Of a stretch of 59,502 nucleotides of DNA, positions 52,741 through 59,502 are shown piece after piece (the first letter of the stretch is position 1; the number at the start of each line of letters is the position of its first letter). Source of the DNA: Sphingomonas sp. PAMC 26605 (lineage in GTDB: Bacteria > Pseudomonadota > Alphaproteobacteria > Sphingomonadales > Sphingomonadaceae); assembly GCF_000241485.1 (NCBI RefSeq), contig NZ_JH584242.1, positions 22,330-81,831 of the forward strand, written 5' to 3'. The notes beneath the pieces were generated by a model that did not search any database, had not been told where the DNA came from, and was given only the letters and a program-made list of their open reading frames with translations. The position numbers were made by a program, and so were the translations under genes.

Positions 52741-53640
52741 ATGCGCTATTCATCCGCATTAGCTCAAGGGGCCCACACGATCTCGGTCGATGGCGTTGCT
52801 CAAGCCTATCACGTTGCCGGCTTTGGTCCCGTATGCGTCGTCCATCCGGGCGGGCCCGGTGGCGACTGGCGCTATATGCGCATGCCACTCCTTGAGGACC
52901 GGCTAACGATGGTCTATCTCGAGCCGATTGGAACAGGTGGATCGGGCCGGCTGCCGGAGCATCCAGCAGGCTACAGCATCGACCGCTACAGCCGCCAGCT
53001 TCACGGTTTTCTCTCGGCGCTGGATCTGACGGACATTTTTTTGCTTGGCCATTCGCATGGCGGTTTCGTGGCCCAACGCTATGCCCTCGACCATCCCGAT
53101 CGGATCGCCGGCTTGATCCTGTACGCGACCTCCGCTGTAACGGGTCCCGCCTTTATAGAGGCGGCAGACCTGGCGCTTCGTCAGACCGTCGCTGGCTACT
53201 CGGAACCTGAGCACTCCGCAGCGGTTTTGCGCGCCTGGCAGACCGTCCCGGCGATATGCGACGACCTTCGCTATACCGAAACGATGCGCGGTTTGTTGCC
53301 GGTCTATTTTGCGGATCCCGGTCGTGACGTGAAGGTGATGGAGGCGTTGCGCGAGGCTTTACGCTTTTCGTTCGTGCAAGGCGACAACGCGCCCTTTGAT
53401 GTCCGAGCGGAGTTGCCGCTGCTCACCGTCCCGACCCTCATCCTTGCCGGCGCGCACGACTTCATCTGTGGCTTGCACTGGGCCGCTATCTTGAACGATG
53501 CCATTTCCCGCAGCTTGCTTCTAAGTTTTGGCAAGAGTGGCCATTTCATCCACATCGAACAGGCCGGCGACTTCGCCGAGGCAGTAGTGCGGTTCAGCAC
53601 CAGGAAATCGGGTTCGCCCGCAGTCTTGGAAACGTTATGA
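52741..53640 (+). CDS. Alpha/beta-fold hydrolase (proline-iminopeptidase-like)
   Basis: A 299-residue alpha/beta hydrolase. The strand VVHPGGPGGDWRYMR carries the HGGPG-type oxyanion motif of the proline iminopeptidase group. The nucleophile elbow is LGHSHGGFVAQRYAL (catalytic Ser). TLILAGAHDFICG gives the acid Asp, and GKSGHFIHIEQ the catalytic His. These enzymes hydrolyse amides, esters or N-terminal residues of small compounds. ATG 52741 is preferred because TTGGAGAA lies six bases upstream; an in-frame ATG at 52678 that overlaps the glycosyltransferase stop is the alternative. Together with the glycosyltransferase, transporter and SDR it forms a small gene set. Confidence 0.88.
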   Translation: MRYSSALAQGAHTISVDGVAQAYHVAGFGPVCVVHPGGPGGDWRYMRMPLLEDRLTMVYLEPIGTGGSGRLPEHPAGYSIDRYSRQLHGFLSALDLTDIFLLGHSHGGFVAQRYALDHPDRIAGLILYATSAVTGPAFIEAADLALRQTVAGYSEPEHSAAVLRAWQTVPAICDDLRYTETMRGLLPVYFADPGRDVKVMEALREALRFSFVQGDNAPFDVRAELPLLTVPTLILAGAHDFICGLHWAAILNDAISRSLLLSFGKSGHFIHIEQAGDFAEAVVRFSTRKSGSPAVLETL

Positions 53641-53683
53641 TTATAGTTGAGCGCGAGGCGCGGGCCTGTCCCCGATCCGCGAG

Positions 53684-54979
53684 ATGCGGAGTCATTCAGA
53701 GATGAAGCGGAGTTTACATTCCGGTCATGGACACGTTTTGCTCGCAAGCTTTGTTGGTACGAGCATTGAGTTCTACGACTTCTACATCTATGCGACCGCA
53801 GCAAGTCTTGTGCTCGGGCAACTGTTTTTCCCCGCATCCTCGGCGACCGGACAACAGATCGCCGCGTTCGCGACGATGGCCGTTGCGTTCGTCGCGCGTC
53901 CGGTAGGCGCGGCGCTGTTCGGTCATTTCGGGGATCGTGTCGGACGAAAATCTACCCTTGTAGCGTCTTTGTTGACGATGGGACTTTCGACGACTCTGAT
54001 CGCGATCCTGCCAACCTATGAACAGGCTGGGCTCTGGGCTCCTCTAGCGCTGTGCACGCTGCGCTTCGGCCAAGGTGTAGGCTTGGGAGGAGAGTGGGGC
54101 GGGGCGGCCCTGCTCGCAATTGAAAACGCCCCGCGCGGCTGGCGCGCCAGATATGGCATGTTCCCTCAGCTCGGCGCGCCAGCCGGATTGTTCGTCGCCA
54201 ACGGCGTCTTTCTGGCAATAGGGGAATGGGTGACTCCCATGCAATTTTACGTTTGGGGCTGGCGCATCCCCTTTGCGCTGAGCGCGCTACTAGTGGCCTT
54301 CGGGTTGTATATCCGCCTCACAGTTGCTGAAACTCCCGCCTTCACTGCCGCGCGAAATCAGGCCGCCCCCCCACGTGTACCCATCGCGGAATTGGTCTCG
54401 GTCCACGCAAAGGCAATCATCGCCGGTACAATCGGGGCAATCGGTTGCTTCGTTCTTTACTATGTCGCGACGGCGTTCACGCTGAGCTACGCCGTGAAGG
54501 CCTTAGGCTACTCGATGCAGCTCGCACTCGCGGCCCAACTTGCGGCCATTCCGTTTCTGGTCCTGGGCATTTTCCTCGCCGCGTGGCTGGCAGACACCCG
54601 CTTCGGCGAATGGCGGGTTCTTGCCGGCGGCTGCGCAGGCGCGATCCTGGCAGGGTGCTTGATTAGCCCAATGATCGAAAGCGGATCACCAGTGCTTCTT
54701 TTCGCCTATATAGCGTTGGCCCTGCTTACCATGGGTTTTGCTTACGGGCCGCTCAGCGGGTGGCTACCGACTTTGTTTCCGGCCCGCGTTCGATACACCG
54801 GCGTTTCCTTGTCCTTCAATTTGGCAGGAACGTTGGGCGGGGGGTTAACGCCGATCGTGGCCACCGCCCTGTCGGCGCGGGGCGGTCTTGGTCCGGTCGG
54901 GTTGTATGCGAGTTGCGGGGCAGCCTTGAGCCTGTTCGCACTTCTGAGCATCCGCAGGAAAGCTGCCGTTAGTGAATAA
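53684..54979 (+). CDS. MFS transporter, metabolite:H+ symporter (MHS) type
   Basis: A 431-residue twelve-helix transporter. The first helix GTSIEFYDFYIYATAASLVL and the loop FGHFGDRVGRKSTLVASLL are the signatures of the MHS subgroup (ProP, KgtP, ShiA, CitA). Helix 4 has the GVGLGGEWGGAALLAIENAP motif. A second-half loop (LADTRFGEWRVLAG) is weaker, as usual. It imports an organic acid, betaine or related solute with protons. Start may be ATG 53684 or 53702. The stop lies eight bases into the open frame of the SDR gene, whose real start is 55035. Confidence 0.92.
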   Translation: MRSHSEMKRSLHSGHGHVLLASFVGTSIEFYDFYIYATAASLVLGQLFFPASSATGQQIAAFATMAVAFVARPVGAALFGHFGDRVGRKSTLVASLLTMGLSTTLIAILPTYEQAGLWAPLALCTLRFGQGVGLGGEWGGAALLAIENAPRGWRARYGMFPQLGAPAGLFVANGVFLAIGEWVTPMQFYVWGWRIPFALSALLVAFGLYIRLTVAETPAFTAARNQAAPPRVPIAELVSVHAKAIIAGTIGAIGCFVLYYVATAFTLSYAVKALGYSMQLALAAQLAAIPFLVLGIFLAAWLADTRFGEWRVLAGGCAGAILAGCLISPMIESGSPVLLFAYIALALLTMGFAYGPLSGWLPTLFPARVRYTGVSLSFNLAGTLGGGLTPIVATALSARGGLGPVGLYASCGAALSLFALLSIRRKAAVSE

Positions 54980-55034
54980 GGCCCTCACGATCCTGAGCGG
55001 CCCGACCCAACATTCTAATGCTGGAGAGATTAAG

Positions 55035-55826
55035 ATGACATCGAACAGTCTGTTCGAGTTTGAAAGCGTTGAACCTCGTGCACCGCTCCCCCTGCTCGGC
55101 AAGGTCGCGCTTGTAACGGGCGGCGCACGGGGGATCGGCGCGGCGATCGTTCGCGCGCTAGCAGCAAATGGTGCTGATGTGGCCTTCACGTACAAGACCT
55201 CATCCGAAACCGCGAAGCAGCTTGTTGATGCGCTGCACCCGACTGGGCGCACCATCATTGCAATCGAAGCGGATTCCGCGACACATGGCGCCGGTGGAAT
55301 GGGCGTCGTCAAGGCGATAGACAAGTTCGGTCGACTGGACGTCCTCGTCAACAACGCAGCGGTTAGCGCGGCCGGGCGTATCGAGACCTTCAGTTCCGAG
55401 GATCTCGATCAAGCGCTTGCCGTCAACCTGAAGGCCCCCTTCTTAGCTATCCAAAGTGTGTTGCCCCACATGCCCGACGGCGGTCGCATCGTGAATGTCG
55501 GCAGCGTTAGCAGCGACTATATGCCATATGCTGGCTATGCAGCGTATGTGATGACCAAAGCGGCGTTGCAGGGAATGACCCGCGGCCTGACCCGCGAGCT
55601 TGCAGAGCGGGGCATCACGATTAACACGGTGCAGCCCGGCCGGGTTGATACAGACCTATTGCGTCAGATGCTCGGCGCGAGATACGAACAGGTCAGGCGC
55701 TCGGCCCCCCTCAAGCGCTTCGGGGCTGCCGACGAAGTTGCCGCTTTGGTCGCTTATCTTTGTTCCGACGCTGCGGCTTATATCACAGGCGCAAATCTGC
55801 GCGTCGACGGCGGCGTGTCAGTATGA
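55035..55826 (+). CDS. Short-chain dehydrogenase/reductase (FabG-like)
   Basis: A 263-residue classical SDR. The cofactor motif is VALVTGGARGIGAAIVRAL, with NNAAVS in place of NNAG, catalytic Ser in VNVGSVSSDYM, and YAAYVMTKAALQGMTRGL with the YxxxK pair. ITINTVQPGRVDTDL and the ending ITGANLRVDGGVSV are typical. It oxidises an alcohol or reduces a ketone with NAD(P)H. The start is ATG 55035, with GGAGAG upstream; a GTG frame opening at 54972 is unlikely. It is the last gene of the set beginning at 51389. Confidence 0.92.
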   Translation: MTSNSLFEFESVEPRAPLPLLGKVALVTGGARGIGAAIVRALAANGADVAFTYKTSSETAKQLVDALHPTGRTIIAIEADSATHGAGGMGVVKAIDKFGRLDVLVNNAAVSAAGRIETFSSEDLDQALAVNLKAPFLAIQSVLPHMPDGGRIVNVGSVSSDYMPYAGYAAYVMTKAALQGMTRGLTRELAERGITINTVQPGRVDTDLLRQMLGARYEQVRRSAPLKRFGAADEVAALVAYLCSDAAAYITGANLRVDGGVSV

Positions 55827-55845
55827 CCCGCCCCAGCCAGGTTAA

Positions 55846-56043
55846 CCCACGGAACGCACGATAGGCCGCGCGCAGTTCGACTGCGAAGAGTGTGGGTTGC
55901 TCCCACGCTGCGAAATGGCGGCTTGCCTCAGTGTCATTATAATAAGCGACGTTTTTGCGGGCACACTCGACCATTGCCGCGGCGCCCCCCAGAGCTAGTC
56001 GGGAAAAGATCGATACACCCACCGGAATTTTAACCGGCGGGGC
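55846..56043 (-). pseudogene. C-terminal remnant of an epoxide hydrolase
   Basis: The minus strand reads APPVKIPVGVSIFSRLALGG, then ECARKNVAYYNDTEASRHFA, then AWEQPTLFAVELRAAYRAFR. This is the C-terminal end of the microsomal-type epoxide hydrolases, including the catalytic His in HFAAWEQP. Nothing of the N-terminal half is visible upstream, and no stop follows the natural end, so it is a relic that faces the SDR gene. Confidence 0.7.
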
Positions 56044-56228
56044 GCGGCGTTGTCGGAAGCCAGAGCCTCGCAGCCGCCCGCGCCGGCCGGCTTGTTAGAT
56101 GATGTAAGGCGGGACTTTAAGCGGCGTCGGCGGTTCAGTATCTGCGGCAACGCCTACATCCGCATGATTACGACACCGCAGGAGAAGATCGGTCACGGCA
56201 TCGCGGATGCACTCGTAGTTCTTGCAGC
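56044..56228. other. Gap before IS701-type copy 2, nothing recognised
   Basis: Short frames on both strands have no family likeness. The stretch may be the decayed remainder of a neighbouring gene. Confidence 0.35.
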
Positions 56229-57667
56229 CTAGCACTACTTTGGCAGGTTGAAGGAACCAGCTTGAATCGTCGTTGATTCCCATTTGTCAGTGTAGGCTGG
56301 CGGACTTACGACGATGGCGGTGGACGAGAGCTGGCGGACCGATCTGGAGCAATGGCTGGCGCCGTTTCTGGCAGGGCTGTCGCATCCGGCACGGCGCAAG
56401 ATGTGCCCGCAGTATATCGCCGGTTTGATAGGTCCCGGAGATCGCAAGAGCGTGCAGCCGATGGCTGCGCGGGGTGGGGAGGCCGGCTACGATCAGCTTC
56501 ACCATTTCGTCGCAGCGGGAATATGGGACAGCGCTCCGCTCGAAGCTGCACTGCTGAATGCGGCCGACCGGCTGGTAGGGGGCACCGGCGCCTTCCTCGT
56601 CATCGATGACACGGCGATGCCGAAGAAGGGCCGTCACTCGGTCGGCGTAGCGCCGCAATATGCCTCGTCGCTGGGCAAGAACGCGAACTGTCAGACGCTG
56701 GCTTCCGTGACGCTAGCGTCGCGTGAGGTGCCGGTGATGGTCGGCCTTCGCTTGTTCCTGCCAGAAAACTGGACTTCCGATCCGGAGCGCATGGCAAAGG
56801 CGAAGGTGCCCGCCGACCGACAAATCGCCCTGACCAAGCCGGAGATCGCCATCGAGGAGATCGACAGGGTCAGGATGGCAGGCGTGCGCTTCGGCTGCGT
56901 TCTGGCAGATGCGGGATACGGGATGAGCGCTCCATTCCGCCAGGCGCTGAGTGAGCGAGGTCTCTCCTGGGCGGTCGGCATCCCTTATCGCCAGAAGGTA
57001 TATGCTGCCGATGTCGCCATGATCTTTCCTGTCTCTGGCCACGGTCGCCCGCGGCAACACCACATCCCTGACAGCAAGTCCGTGGCCGCCGAGAAGCTGC
57101 TGGCCGATCAGCCATGGAGATCGGTCAGTTGGCGACGCGGTACGAAGGGACGGCTGACCGCTCGCTTTGCGGCGGTGCGCGTTCGCGTTGCCGATGGTCC
57201 GACCCAGCGCATCCGCGACATGGGCAACCAACATCTGCCCGGCGAGGAAGTATGGCTGGTCGGGGAGCACCGCTCGACCGGCGAGCGGAAATACTATCTC
57301 TCGAACCTGCCAGCCGACACGCCGATCAAGACGCTTGCCGGCGCCATCAAGGCGCGGTGGATCTGCGAGCAGGCGCACCAGCAGCTCAAGGAAGAACTCG
57401 GCCTCGACCACTTTGAGGGTCGATCATGGACAGGGCTGCACCGACACGCACTGATGACGATGATCGCCTATGCCTTCCTTCAGTCCCGCCGCCTCACCGC
57501 CGCGGGACGGAAAAAAAAGAGTCGGGGGACCGCCGCCACAACCAACCATGCCGGCCGTCCGGCAGGCGATCCTCAACGTCTTCGCTAGGCCCCCGCCGAG
57601 GCGCTGCCCGCATTGCGAAGCGCCATTGGATCCACCCTCGACACACAATCTGCCAAAGTAGTGCTAG
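56229..57667 (+). mobile_element. IS701-type element, copy 2 (full length)
   Basis: 1431 bases between perfect inverted ends: CACTACTTTGGCAG at 56233 and CTGCCAAAGTAGTG ending at 57663. Each is flanked by CTAG (56229-56232 and 57664-57667), read as a 4-base target duplication, the size usual for this family. Confidence 0.9.
56314..57588 (+). CDS. IS701-type transposase, copy 2 (C terminus frameshifted)
   Basis: A 424-residue DDE transposase starting MAVDESWRTDLEQWLAPFLA at ATG 56314. It contains AFLVIDDTAMPKKGRHSVGV (first catalytic Asp), VRFGCVLADAGYGM (second Asp) and AGAIKARWICEQAHQQLKEE (catalytic Glu region). All three are in one frame, so the catalytic core is complete. After CGG comes a run of eight A's; copy 1 has seven. 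The extra A moves the last ~50 codons out of the frame that would give PQPTMPAVRQAILN and RCPHCEAPLD. The protein may thus be inactive, or may depend on slippage at the A-run. Confidence 0.85.
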   Translation: MAVDESWRTDLEQWLAPFLAGLSHPARRKMCPQYIAGLIGPGDRKSVQPMAARGGEAGYDQLHHFVAAGIWDSAPLEAALLNAADRLVGGTGAFLVIDDTAMPKKGRHSVGVAPQYASSLGKNANCQTLASVTLASREVPVMVGLRLFLPENWTSDPERMAKAKVPADRQIALTKPEIAIEEIDRVRMAGVRFGCVLADAGYGMSAPFRQALSERGLSWAVGIPYRQKVYAADVAMIFPVSGHGRPRQHHIPDSKSVAAEKLLADQPWRSVSWRRGTKGRLTARFAAVRVRVADGPTQRIRDMGNQHLPGEEVWLVGEHRSTGERKYYLSNLPADTPIKTLAGAIKARWICEQAHQQLKEELGLDHFEGRSWTGLHRHALMTMIAYAFLQSRRLTAAGRKKKSRGTAATTNHAGRPAGDPQRLR

Positions 57668-57962
57668 GCCGTGTTGACATAGTGGTTTTCCAAACGGATT
57701 GATCTCTGATCCAAGACTGGCTTTTGGCGGTAGCGTTGGGTCGAGGGGACGTGTCGGACGAGGAATGGTTCATCCTCGGGGTGCTGCTTCCCTCAGAGCG
57801 CGACCGCAAAGCCCGCCCATCGCACGACGACCGTCGCTTCCTGAACGGCATGCTGCACGTGTTGCGCGCTGGCTGCCCCCGGGCGCGATATGCATGAGCG
57901 CTACGGGAAGCGGAACTTGGTCTATGTCCGTTTCCGACGCTGGGCCGAACAGAGGGGATGAC
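57668..57962 (+). pseudogene. N-terminal fragment of an IS5-family transposase
   Basis: The element end GCCGTGTTGACATAGTGG begins directly after the CTAG of the IS701-type copy. It is followed by MSDEEWFILGVLLPSERDRK, then ARPSHDDRRFLNGMLHVLRA, a one-base shift, and then MHERYGKRNLVYVRFRRWAE. The rest of the gene is missing after about 57960. It is closely related to the dead IS5 element at 20212-21010. Confidence 0.8.
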
Positions 57963-58149
57963 CACATCAAAGGTATCGTCGGCGCTGCTGCTATGGGCTG
58001 TCGGATCAACCGGTAGCCCGATGATCTTCATCTGCTCTATGATCGACCCGAGCCAACCATGTTCGATGAAGACGGCAGGGCATTTGGATGCCGAGATTGG
58101 ACATGGATGACCGGAGGTCGACTCCGTCGATCATGGTGATGAACTGCGG
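57963..58149. other. Unassigned stretch
   Basis: No gene recognised. Part may be scrambled IS5 sequence, since the previous fragment ends just before it. Confidence 0.3.
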
Positions 58150-58461
58150 TCAGGCATTCAGCCGCGCTTCCGCCCTTCGCCAATCATGACGCTCGGCACA
58201 ATACTTCACGACCTGCTGGAAGTCGCGAAACTGCACGCTTACAACGTGCCGGCTCCGGTTTCGCGGCTCGCCCAACGCGCGAAATGAAGCCGGCGCTTGA
58301 GATCCGCTATACCCGCTGGTGGGACTGAAATCTGATTGGGCCGGATCGTTTTTGCCGCCTTTGCGGGCCGCACTTAGAGGCCGCGCCAAAAGCGCGGTGG
58401 CGCCCAGAGCGCCCGCTGCCGCCAGGACGCTGCGCCGCGTGGAATTTTCTATAGTTATCAT
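58150..58461 (-). CDS. Possible Tat-exported protein, unrecognised or truncated
   Basis: A 103-codon frame that starts MITIENSTRRSVLAAAGALG, then ATALLARPLSA, a good twin-arginine signal (RRSVLAA) with a hydrophobic core and an Ala-x-Ala-like end. What follows (RKGGKNDPAQSDFSPTSGYS and an Arg-rich tail) matches no family that I know. The length suggests it is the surviving N terminus of a longer periplasmic enzyme, cut by rearrangement; I cannot tell whether it is expressed. Confidence 0.45.
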   Translation of the reverse strand: MITIENSTRRSVLAAAGALGATALLARPLSAARKGGKNDPAQSDFSPTSGYSGSQAPASFRALGEPRNRSRHVVSVQFRDFQQVVKYCAERHDWRRAEARLNA

Positions 58462-58889
58462 CGGAACTTCATCGGAACGAATGATTCGGCCGGCGATTGT
58501 TCCAGCCGGCAGGATATGAGCACCCGCATCTGCGAGTTTGCCCTATGCTCGAGGGCACGCGTTACGGAACGGGCATTTAGCAGTACGACAGTCTGGCAGC
58601 CGCGAACAGCGCGCAGTGCGTGGCGCCGCCTGTCAGCATCGAACTGATAAACGGCAACGCTTAGCAGCGGCCGCGTGTTCGCTAGGAATCGCCCGGGACC
58701 GGCCGCCGAGTGACTAGAGCACCAGTAAATGCACGGTGCAAAGCGCCAAATCTGCCATCCAATGGTATGCTACCTAGCTTCATGGCTTGGTGTACTGCGC
58801 GATGACCCTCGGGCGATCGTAACCGCAGCCGGCCGCGCCCAGGCCGCCACTGAACCGCGCCGGGTCTACCGGAGGCGTTGGGTTGTGAG
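58462..58889. other. Unassigned stretch upstream of the Tat-signal frame
   Basis: About 430 bases without a recognisable gene. Frames here are short or shadow the IS3 fragment to the right. The right terminal region of the IS3-family element may reach into it from 58890. Confidence 0.35.
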
Positions 58890-59118
58890 TCACGCTGCCA
58901 TATCGATGTTGTCCGCGGCAGCATAATATTGATCTTCGGCTTCGGCAGGCGGGATGTTGCCGATGGGCTCCAGCAGCCGGCGGTGGTTGAACCAGTCGAC
59001 CCATTCGAGGGTCGCGTATTCCACCGCTTCGAAGGATCGCCAGGGTCCACGCCTGTGGATGACCTCTGCCTTGTAGAGGCCATTGATCGTCTCGGCCAAA
59101 GCGTTGATGCTCCTATGT
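58890..59118 (-). pseudogene. C-terminal fragment of an IS3-family transposase (OrfB)
   Basis: The minus strand reads NALAETINGLYKAEVIHRRG, then PWRSFEAVEYATLEWVDWFN, then HRRLLEPIGNIPPAEAEDQY, and ends YAAADNIDMAA. This is the end of the rve integrase domain of IS3-group OrfB, including the catalytic Glu in NALAETINGLYK. Upstream of that Asn the sequence changes abruptly at about 59115, where an IS110-like end abuts. Confidence 0.85.
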
Positions 59119-59121
59119 TGG

Positions 59122-59294
59122 TCAAGTGCCGTTTGCGTAGGGTTTCGCCGGGTGTTTGTCGGTGCAGAGATGCTGATAGATTTCACGGGCGATGTAGCGT
59201 TTGAGGCATCGACGGATTTCGCGAGGTGATTTCCCTTCCGCGGTTCGGCGCTGGATGTACTCGCGGGTGAGCAGCCCCCACTGGGTGGTCCGGG
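59122..59294 (-). pseudogene. C-terminal fragment of an IS110-family transposase
   Basis: The minus strand reads GLLTREYIQRRTAEGKSPRE, then IRRCLKRYIAREIYQHLCTD and ends in TGA at 59122-59124. The motif RRTAEGKS-RE--RCLKRYIAREIY is the usual tail of many IS110-family enzymes. It is not the same type as the element at 21090-22100. Everything upstream is replaced by another IS. Confidence 0.65.
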
Positions 59295-59301
59295 TAGATA
59301 G

Positions 59302-59502
59302 TTAGTGCATTGTCGTCTCCGCCGCCATTGTCGGGCGGAGGTGGAGCGAAGCGGAACCGGAGGCCGGCAATGGCGGTGTTGCCGCCTCGGGTGCAGGTGG
59401 GCGGTAACCCAGGCTGCTATGGGGCCGGACGGTGTTGTAATGGCGCCGCCACGCCTCGATCAGCACCCTTGCCTCGGCAAGGCTGTAGAAGACCTCGCCG
59501 TT
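59302..59502 (-). pseudogene. C-terminal part of an IS3-family transposase, running off the window
   Basis: The minus strand from the window edge reads NGEVFYSLAEARVLIEAWRR, then HYNTVRPHSSLGYRPPAPEA and stops at TAA 59302-59304. This is the end of the OrfB integrase of the IS407/IS2-like branch (YNTVRPHSSLGYRPPAPE). It is open to the edge, so the gene may be intact beyond the window; typed here as a fragment because only 66 codons are visible. Confidence 0.8.

Noticed and set aside
1..59502. CRISPR arrays, tRNA and rRNA genes
   Set aside because: No regularly spaced direct repeats, no cloverleaf-like or rRNA-like sequence was noticed by eye; a tRNAscan or CRISPR finder run would settle it.

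Overview
The window is high-GC DNA from an alphaproteobacterium, most likely a sphingomonad. I base this on codon and GC style, the IS5/IS427-type and IS701-type insertion sequences, and the decayed genes, which resemble families I know from Sphingomonas, Sphingobium and Novosphingobium. I could run no search, so the taxonomy is an inference. No rRNA, tRNA or CRISPR array was recognised.

Layout. (1) 0.2-19.3 kb is an accessory metabolic region: an alpha/beta hydrolase, a large winged-helix/ATPase/TPR regulator, a DUF1348-like protein, an FAD monooxygenase, an orphan OmpR-type response regulator, then an amidohydrolase, acyl-CoA ligase, GMC oxidoreductase, DoxX-like protein and TetR, a quinone oxidoreductase and a LysE exporter. 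Between them lie several decayed genes (SDR, GNAT-like, carboxymuconolactone decarboxylase-like) and a dead IS427-type element with intact ends. (2) 19.4-22.2 kb holds an EF-hand gene, a 368-bp glycosyltransferase fragment, and dead IS5-like and IS110-like elements. (3) 22.9-48.5 kb is a type VI secretion system (T6SS) with all genes open: tssK-tssL-tssM-pppA rightward; vgrG, a 194-aa gene and tagH(FHA) leftward; tssA; then tssB-tssC-hcp-(513-aa unknown)-tagJ-tssE-tssF-tssG-clpV-ppkA rightward. No tssJ or PAAR gene was seen. (4) 48.5-57.7 kb carries two direct IS701-type copies around a glycosyltransferase, hydrolase, MFS transporter and SDR gene set. (5) 57.7-59.5 kb is a graveyard of IS5, IS3 and IS110 fragments running off the window edge.

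How the parts fit. The T6SS genes form tightly coupled operons, many with 4-bp stop/start overlaps, and supply baseplate (TssA/E/F/G/K), membrane complex (TssL/M), sheath (TssB/C), tube and spike (Hcp, VgrG), the ClpV recycling ATPase and a kinase/phosphatase/FHA control module. The long unknown ORF directly behind hcp is the best candidate for an undescribed function. The T6SS lies between two copies of a lysE/glycosyltransferase locus. The left copy appears to have been split by an inversion, and the right copy of lysE is reduced to its first ~39 codons.
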